The position numbers and the translations under genes were made by a program. The notes under the pieces are model-generated. The model was not told the origin of the DNA. It saw only the letters and a program-made list of their open reading frames with translations, and did no database searches. Shown here in pieces: positions 58,997 through 64,000 of a stretch of DNA of 64,000 bases; position 1 is the stretch's first letter; every line of letters begins with the position of its first letter. The stretch is from Mobilicoccus massiliensis. GTDB taxonomy: Bacteria; Actinomycetota; Actinomycetes; Actinomycetales; Dermatophilaceae. The stretch is taken from NCBI RefSeq assembly GCF_000826525.2, contig NZ_LN651330.1, positions 497,857-561,856 on the forward strand. The letters are read 5' to 3'.

Positions 58997-60369
58997 TGAG
59001 CGCCAACACCGATCACACCGCCACCGGCGCGCACGCCGGGGCCACGGCCACCGAGGGCACCCTCCCGGCCGACGAGGCGCTGCGCTCGTTCACCACCACC
59101 GGTGGCGACTTCGACGCCATCGCGGCCGAGGCCATCGAGCACAGCGACGAGCGCATCGTCGTCAACATGGGCCCGCAGCACCCGTCCACGCACGGCGTGC
59201 TCCGCCTCATCCTCGAGCTCGACGGCGAGCACGTCACCGAGGGCCGCGCCGGCATCGGGTACCTGCACACCGGCATCGAGAAGAACATGGAGTACCGCAC
59301 CTGGACCCAGGGCGTGACGTTCTGCACCCGCATGGACTACCTCACGCCGATGTTCCAGGAAGCGGCGTACTGCATGGGCATCGAGAAGCTCCTCGGTGTC
59401 ACCGACGAGATCCCCGAGCGGGCGCAGATCATCCGGGTGCTCATGATGGAGCTCACCCGCATCAGCTCCCACCTCATCTGCCTCGGCACCGGCAACATGG
59501 AGCTCGGCGCCACGACGGTGTTCACCACCGCCGCCCAGCAGCGTGAGCGCATCTTCCGGTTCATCGAGGCCGCGACCGGTCTGCGCATGAACAACGCCTA
59601 CATCCGCCCCGGCGGTGTGGCGCAGGATCTGCCCGCGGGGTGGAAGGACCTGCTCGACGAGCAGCTTCCGCTGCTGCGCCAGGGCGTGAAGCAGATGGAG
59701 GCGCTCGTCATCGAGAACCCCATCGCCAAGGGGCGCCTCTGCGACGTCGGCTACCTCGACCTCACCGGCTGCATGGCGCTCGGCATCACGGGTCCGATGC
59801 TGCGGGCCACCGGGTTCCCGCACGACCTGCGCAAGTCCGACCCCTACTGCGGCTACGAGACGTACGAGTTCGACGTCTGCACGTGGGACACCCCCGACGC
59901 GTACGGCCGTCTGCGGGTGCGGTTCAACGAGATCTGGCAGTCGCTGCGCATCGTCGACCAGTGCATCGAGCGGCTCGCGAGCAGCTCCGGCCCGGTCATG
60001 CACCCCGACCCCAAGATCGGGTGGCCGGCCCAGCTCGCCATCGGCGGCGACGGCATGGGCAACAGCCTCGACCACATCCGCCACATCATGGGCACCTCCA
60101 TGGAGGCGCTCATCCACCACTTCAAGATCGTCACGGAGGGCTTCCGGGTGCCGCCCGGCCAGGCCTACCAGGCCGTCGAGTCGGCCAAGGGCGAGCTGGC
60201 CTGCCACGTCGTCTCCGACGGCGGCACGCGGCCATACCGTGCGCACTTCAAGGACCCCTCGTTCCACAACCTCCAGTCGGTCGCGGCCGTCGTCGAGGGC
60301 GGCAACGTCGCCGACGTCGTCGTCGCGGTCGCCTCGATCGACCCGGTGATGGGCGGCGTGGACCGATGA
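58996..60369 (+). CDS. nuoD: NADH-quinone oxidoreductase subunit D
   Basis: This 457-residue 49-kDa subunit forms the quinone pocket with Nuo[17 protein letters not shown] (the loop with the quinone-site His), [18 protein letters not shown] and [11 protein letters not shown] are diagnostic. The first 45 residues are a Thr/Ala/Gly-rich extension. Its stop overlaps a 20-codon open frame as ATGA. Confidence 0.98.
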   Translation: MSANTDHTATGAHAGATATEGTLPADEALRSFTTTGGDFDAIAAEAIEHSDERIVVNMGPQHPSTHGVLRLILELDGEHVTEGRAGIGYLHTGIEKNMEYRTWTQGVTFCTRMDYLTPMFQEAAYCMGIEKLLGVTDEIPERAQIIRVLMMELTRISSHLICLGTGNMELGATTVFTTAAQQRERIFRFIEAATGLRMNNAYIRPGGVAQDLPAGWKDLLDEQLPLLRQGVKQMEALVIENPIAKGRLCDVGYLDLTGCMALGITGPMLRATGFPHDLRKSDPYCGYETYEFDVCTWDTPDAYGRLRVRFNEIWQSLRIVDQCIERLASSSGPVMHPDPKIGWPAQLAIGGDGMGNSLDHIRHIMGTSMEALIHHFKIVTEGFRVPPGQAYQAVESAKGELACHVVSDGGTRPYRAHFKDPSFHNLQSVAAVVEGGNVADVVVAVASIDPVMGGVDR

Positions 60370-60428
60370 CGAACCACCTCGCCGCGAGGGATGCGGCCAC
60401 GAGCGAGACCGAGGAGCAGGGCGCATGA
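60366..60428 (+). CDS. Putative 20-residue ORF bridging nuoD and nuoE
   Basis: An ATG overlaps the nuoD stop (ATGA), and after 20 codons its stop overlaps the nuoE ATG (ATGA), so the gap of 55 bp is exactly filled by an open frame: [20 protein letters not shown]. It contains the nuoE ribosome-binding site (GAGGAG). It may be a coupling cistron rather than a functional peptide. Confidence 0.4.
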   Translation: MTNHLAARDAATSETEEQGA

Positions 60429-61261
60429 GCGGGCATCACGACCGCCCCAACTACGGCACCGAGCCGGCGCGGCCCACCCAGCCGTACACGGCCGAGCAGT
60501 TCGAGCGCCTGCGGGGCGAGGCCGAGCAGATCATCGCGCGTTACCCGCAGCGGCAGTCGGCGCTGCTGCCGCTGCTGCACCTGGTGCAGAGCGAGGACGC
60601 CTACATCTCCCCGCGCGGCATCGAGTTCTGCGCCCAGATGATCGGCATCCCCGCAGCCCAGGTCAGTGGCGTGGCGACCTTCTACACGCAGTACAAGCGG
60701 TTCCCCAACGGCGACTACACGGTCGGCGTGTGCACGAACACGCTCTGCGGGATCATGGGCGGCGACGCGATCTGGAAGGCGGTCTCCGATCACCTCGGCG
60801 TCGGCCACGACGAGACGACCGCCGACGGCCGCATCACCCTCGAGCGGCTCGAGTGCAACGCGGCGTGCGACTACGCCCCGGTGGTCATGGCCAACTGGGA
60901 GTTCTTCGACAACCAGACGCCGGAGTCCACGATCGCGCTGGTCGACGCGCTGCGTGCCGGGCAGGACGTGCGGCCCAGCCGCGGGCCCGACAAGGTCCAC
61001 ACGTTCAAGCAGATCGCGCACGTGCTCGCCGGGTTCCCCGACGGCCACGTCGACGAGGGCCCCGGAGCCGGCCCGGCGTCGTTGGCCGGGCTCGTCCTCG
61101 CCGACGAGGAGGGCTGGACGGCCCCCGTTCCCGAGCGGCCCGTGGCCACCGAGTCCACCGCCCCGGCCGAACAGGGCATGTCTCCCGGCAGCCACAGCTC
61201 GGTGGACACCCCCGCCAACGCCCCCGACGAGAAGCCGGGCGACGGAAAGGTCGACGCATGA
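60425..61261 (+). CDS. nuoE: NADH-quinone oxidoreductase subunit E
   Basis: This 278-residue subunit carries the 2Fe-2S cluster N1a in a thioredoxin-like fold; ligands are Cys103, Cys108, Cys144 and Cys148 (GVCTNTLCG and ECNAACDYAP). The N-terminal helical part (20-80) matches the family. The C-terminal 80 residues are low-complexity and longer than in most NuoE proteins. ATG 60425 follows GAGGAG. Confidence 0.97.
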   Translation: MSGHHDRPNYGTEPARPTQPYTAEQFERLRGEAEQIIARYPQRQSALLPLLHLVQSEDAYISPRGIEFCAQMIGIPAAQVSGVATFYTQYKRFPNGDYTVGVCTNTLCGIMGGDAIWKAVSDHLGVGHDETTADGRITLERLECNAACDYAPVVMANWEFFDNQTPESTIALVDALRAGQDVRPSRGPDKVHTFKQIAHVLAGFPDGHVDEGPGAGPASLAGLVLADEEGWTAPVPERPVATESTAPAEQGMSPGSHSSVDTPANAPDEKPGDGKVDA

Positions 61262-61296
61262 GCATCCACCAGTCGCCGAAGGGAGTGCGCCCATGA
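61258..61296 (+). CDS. Putative 12-residue ORF bridging nuoE and nuoF
   Basis: A second bridging frame, [12 protein letters not shown], begins in the nuoE stop (ATGA) and ends in the nuoF start (ATGA). It includes the nuoF ribosome-binding site AAGGGAG. Same arrangement as the nuoD-nuoE bridge. Confidence 0.4.
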   Translation: MSIHQSPKGVRP

Positions 61297-62603
61297 CTCA
61301 GCTCACACCGATCCTCACCAAGCCGTGGGGTGCCGAGCGCTCGTGGAGGCTCGAGACGTACGAGGCCTTCGACGGCTACCAGGCGCTGCGCAAGGCGCTG
61401 ACGATGTCGCCGGACGAGGTCGTGCAGCAGGCCAAGGACTCCGGCCTGCGCGGCCGCGGCGGCGCGGGCTTCCCCACCGGCATGAAGTGGGGGTTCCTGC
61501 CCCCGCCCGACGGCGGTCCCCGCTACCTCGTCGTCAACGCCGACGAATCCGAGCCGGGCACCTGCAAGGACATCCCGCTGCTCATGGCCAGCCCGCAGAC
61601 CCTCATCGAGGGCATGGTCATCACGAGCTACGCGATCGGCTGCAACCACGCGTTCGTGTACCTGCGCGGCGAGGTCGTCCACGTCTACCGCCGCCTCATG
61701 GAGGCCGTGCGCGAGGCCCGCGAGGCCGGCTACATCGGCACGAACATCCTCGGCAGCGGCTTCGATCTCGAGATCACCGTCCACGCCGGTGCGGGCGCCT
61801 ACATCTGTGGTGAGGAGACCGCGCTGCTCGACTCCCTCGAGGGTCGTCGCGGCCAGCCCCGTCTCAAGCCGCCGTTCCCCGCCGTCGCGGGTCTGTACGC
61901 GCGGCCGACCGTCGTCAACAACGTCGAGTCGATCTCCTCGGTCCCCGCGATCGTCCTCGGCGGCGCCGACTGGTTCGCGGGCATGGGCACCGAACGCTCC
62001 AAGGGCTTTGGCATCTTCAGCCTGTCGGGCCACGTCGAGGTCCCCGGCCAGTACGAGGCGCCGCTCGGCATCACGCTGCGCGAGCTGCTCGACATGGCGG
62101 GCGGCGTCCGCGCCGGTCACCGCCTGAAGTTCTGGACCCCGGGTGGTTCGTCCACGCCGCTGTTCACCGAGGAACACCTCGACGTGCCGCTGGACTTCGA
62201 GTCCGTCGCGGCCGCCGGCTCGATGCTCGGCACGCGTGCGCTGCAGATCTTCGACGAGACGGTCTCGGTCGTGAAGGCGGTCTCGCGCTGGATCGACTTT
62301 TACGCGCACGAGTCCTGCGGCAAGTGCACACCCTGCCGTGAGGGCACGTACTGGCTGCGTGAGATCTACACCCGCCTCGAGCAGGGGCAGGGCCGCGACG
62401 GCGACATCGAGAAGCTCGCCGACATCGCGGCCAACATCCTCGGCCGCGCGTTCTGCGCGCTCGGTGACGGTGCCACCAGCCCCGTCAGCTCGAGCATCAA
62501 GTACTTCCGCGAGGAGTACGAGCAGGCCATGACGACGCCGGTCGACGTGTCGTTCCCGCCGGAGAGATCGGTGCTGTTCGCGAAGGAGAGCGTGACCTCA
62601 TGA
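61293..62603 (+). CDS. nuoF: NADH-quinone oxidoreductase subunit F
   Basis: This 436-residue subunit binds NADH, FMN and the 4Fe-4S cluster N3. The NADH-binding [19 protein letters not shown]-binding [26 protein letters not shown], and the cluster motif [12 protein letters not shown] (Cys342, Cys345, Cys348) with a fourth Cys in RAFCALGDG are visible. Its stop overlaps nuoG as ATGA. Confidence 0.98.
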   Translation: MTQLTPILTKPWGAERSWRLETYEAFDGYQALRKALTMSPDEVVQQAKDSGLRGRGGAGFPTGMKWGFLPPPDGGPRYLVVNADESEPGTCKDIPLLMASPQTLIEGMVITSYAIGCNHAFVYLRGEVVHVYRRLMEAVREAREAGYIGTNILGSGFDLEITVHAGAGAYICGEETALLDSLEGRRGQPRLKPPFPAVAGLYARPTVVNNVESISSVPAIVLGGADWFAGMGTERSKGFGIFSLSGHVEVPGQYEAPLGITLRELLDMAGGVRAGHRLKFWTPGGSSTPLFTEEHLDVPLDFESVAAAGSMLGTRALQIFDETVSVVKAVSRWIDFYAHESCGKCTPCREGTYWLREIYTRLEQGQGRDGDIEKLADIAANILGRAFCALGDGATSPVSSSIKYFREEYEQAMTTPVDVSFPPERSVLFAKESVTS

Positions 62604-64000
62604 CCGTCCCGACCAGTCCCGCGTCGGGTGCCAACCCGACCTCCCAGGGCGGCGACGCGACGATTCCGCCGCCCGTGGAGATGGTCGAGGCCAAGATCGA
62701 CGGCATCCCCGTGAGCGTCCCCAAGGGCACGCTCATCATCCGGGCCGCCGAGCAGCTCGGCATCGAGATCCCGCGCTTCTGCGACCACCCGTTGCTGGAG
62801 CCGGCCGGCGCCTGTCGGCAGTGCCTCGTCGACGTCGCCATGCCGGGCCGCGACGGCAAGCTCGCGAAGATGCCCAAGCCCCAGGCCTCGTGCACGATGA
62901 CCGTCTCGCCGGGCATGGAGGTGGAGACCCAGCTCACCTCGCCCGTCGCCGAGAAGGCGCAGCGCGGCATCATGGAGTTCCTCCTCATCAACCACCCGCT
63001 GGACTGCCCGGTCTGCGACAAGGGCGGCGAGTGCCCCCTGCAGAACCAGGCGATGAGCCACGGGCAGGGCGAGACCCGCTTCACCGACGTCAAGCGCACC
63101 TACCCCAAGCCGGTGAACGTCTCCACCCAGGTGCTGCTCGACCGCGAGCGGTGCGTGCTCTGCCAGCGCTGCACCCGGTTCTCCGACCAGGTCGCGGGCG
63201 ACCCGTTCATCTCGCTCACCGAGCGTGGCGCGAACAGCCAGATCGGCATCTTCCAGGACAAGCCGTTCCAGTCCTACTTCTCGGGCAACACCGTGCAGAT
63301 CTGCCCGGTCGGCGCCCTCACGAGCGCGACCTACCGGTTCCGGTCCCGCCCGTTCGACCTCGTCTCGACGCCCGGCATCTGCGAGCACTGCTCGGCGGGC
63401 TGTCATCAGCGCACCGACCACCGCCGCGGCGTCACGCTGCGTCGCATGGTCACGAACGCTCCCGAGGTCAACGAGGAGTGGAACTGCGACAAGGGCCGCT
63501 GGGCGTTCACGTACCAGACCCAGCCCGACCGGTACGCCGCACCGCGCGTTCGCGGCGCCGACGGCACGCTGCGCGTCGCCTCCTGGCCCGAGGCCCTCGA
63601 GGCCGCGGCCCGGGGACTCGCCGCCGCGGGTGTGGGCGGTGTCGGTGTGCTCACCGGCGGTCGCCTGACTTCCGAGGACGCGTACGCGTACAGCAAGTTC
63701 GCGCGAGTCGTGCTCGGCACCAACGACATCGACTTCCGCGCCCGGCCGCACTCGGAGGAGGAGGAGGCGTTCCTCGCCTCTCGGGTCGTCGCGACCGCCC
63801 CTCAGGGCGGTGCGGTCACGTTCGAGGCGTTGGAGAGCGCGAAGTCGGTCCTCCTCGTGGGCTTCGAGCCCGAGGAGGAGAACCCCATGGTGTTCCTGCG
63901 GCTGCGCAAGGCGGCCCGCAAGAACAAGACCAAGGTCTTCACCATCGCGCCCTATGCGAGCTCCGGTCTGACCAAGCTCATGGGCACCCTCGTGCAGGCC
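62600..64000 (+). CDS. nuoG: NADH-quinone oxidoreductase subunit G (partial, C-terminus outside window)
   Basis: 467 codons are visible before the window ends. The N-terminal ferredoxin-like domain (about 27-105) has the 2Fe-2S ligands in [19 protein letters not shown], then the His/Cys 4Fe-4S motif ([18 protein letters not shown]), the [11 protein letters not shown] cluster and a further Cys set in [18 protein letters not shown]. The molybdopterin-oxidoreductase-like body begins near residue 255 and continues past the end. ATG 62600 overlaps the nuoF stop. Confidence 0.98.
   Translation, partial: MTVPTSPASGANPTSQGGDATIPPPVEMVEAKIDGIPVSVPKGTLIIRAAEQLGIEIPRFCDHPLLEPAGACRQCLVDVAMPGRDGKLAKMPKPQASCTMTVSPGMEVETQLTSPVAEKAQRGIMEFLLINHPLDCPVCDKGGECPLQNQAMSHGQGETRFTDVKRTYPKPVNVSTQVLLDRERCVLCQRCTRFSDQVAGDPFISLTERGANSQIGIFQDKPFQSYFSGNTVQICPVGALTSATYRFRSRPFDLVSTPGICEHCSAGCHQRTDHRRGVTLRRMVTNAPEVNEEWNCDKGRWAFTYQTQPDRYAAPRVRGADGTLRVASWPEALEAAARGLAAAGVGGVGVLTGGRLTSEDAYAYSKFARVVLGTNDIDFRARPHSEEEEAFLASRVVATAPQGGAVTFEALESAKSVLLVGFEPEEENPMVFLRLRKAARKNKTKVFTIAPYASSGLTKLMGTLVQA

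Overview
The window is very GC-rich and gene-dense and reads as an actinobacterial chromosome, most likely a member of Micrococcales (the Dermatophilaceae/Dermacoccaceae neighbourhood is a guess from gene order). Support comes from a mycothiol S-conjugate amidase (mca), menaquinone genes, the eno-divIC-DUF501-ppx order, frequent GTG starts and many 4-base ATGA/GTGA gene overlaps. I see no phage, transposase, integrase or CRISPR array. Region 1-11 kb holds surface-glycan genes: a partial DUF1972-type glycosyltransferase, a complete dTDP-L-rhamnose pathway (an RmlC-RmlD fusion, RmlB and divergent RmlA), and a compact five-gene minus-strand module. In transcription order the module is a didomain alpha/beta hydrolase, an acyl-AMP ligase, a NadE-like ATP pyrophosphatase, an acyl carrier protein and an asparagine-synthetase-like protein lacking the glutaminase cysteine. 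Its parts resemble the ligase, hydrolase and amidotransferase sets that accompany exosortase/EPS loci in Gram-negatives; here they sit beside rhamnose genes. This is the best candidate for an undescribed system. Region 11-24 kb is a housekeeping run: mfd, a SurA-like lipoprotein, mazG, eno, divIC, DUF501, ppx, a family-5 uracil-DNA glycosylase, an unusual tRNA with a UAA anticodon and short variable arm, a Bax-inhibitor-1 membrane protein and an SGNH hydrolase. Region 24-33 kb has two orphan proteins (938 and 309 residues), msrA-greA, DUF4307, mca with its small membrane partner, a hemolysin III/TrhA protein and a cis-prenyltransferase. Region 33-50 kb contains an MptB-like mannosyltransferase, PIN-PhoH ATPase, lysozyme-like secreted protein, coaA, glmS, acpS, nnr, an alpha/beta hydrolase, the tsaE-tsaB-rimI-tsaD set, a GH3 lipoprotein and a degenerate PfkB-like protein. 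Region 50-64 kb is respiratory: menD, an Eis-like acetyltransferase, menF, menG and a MenJ-like reductase lead into nuoA-G (nuoG runs off the end). Menaquinone made by the first group is the electron acceptor of the complex encoded by the second. Across the window, intergenic gaps carry at least three families of dispersed inverted or direct repeats, mostly at ends of transcription units, which look like a genome-wide set of terminator or REP-like elements.
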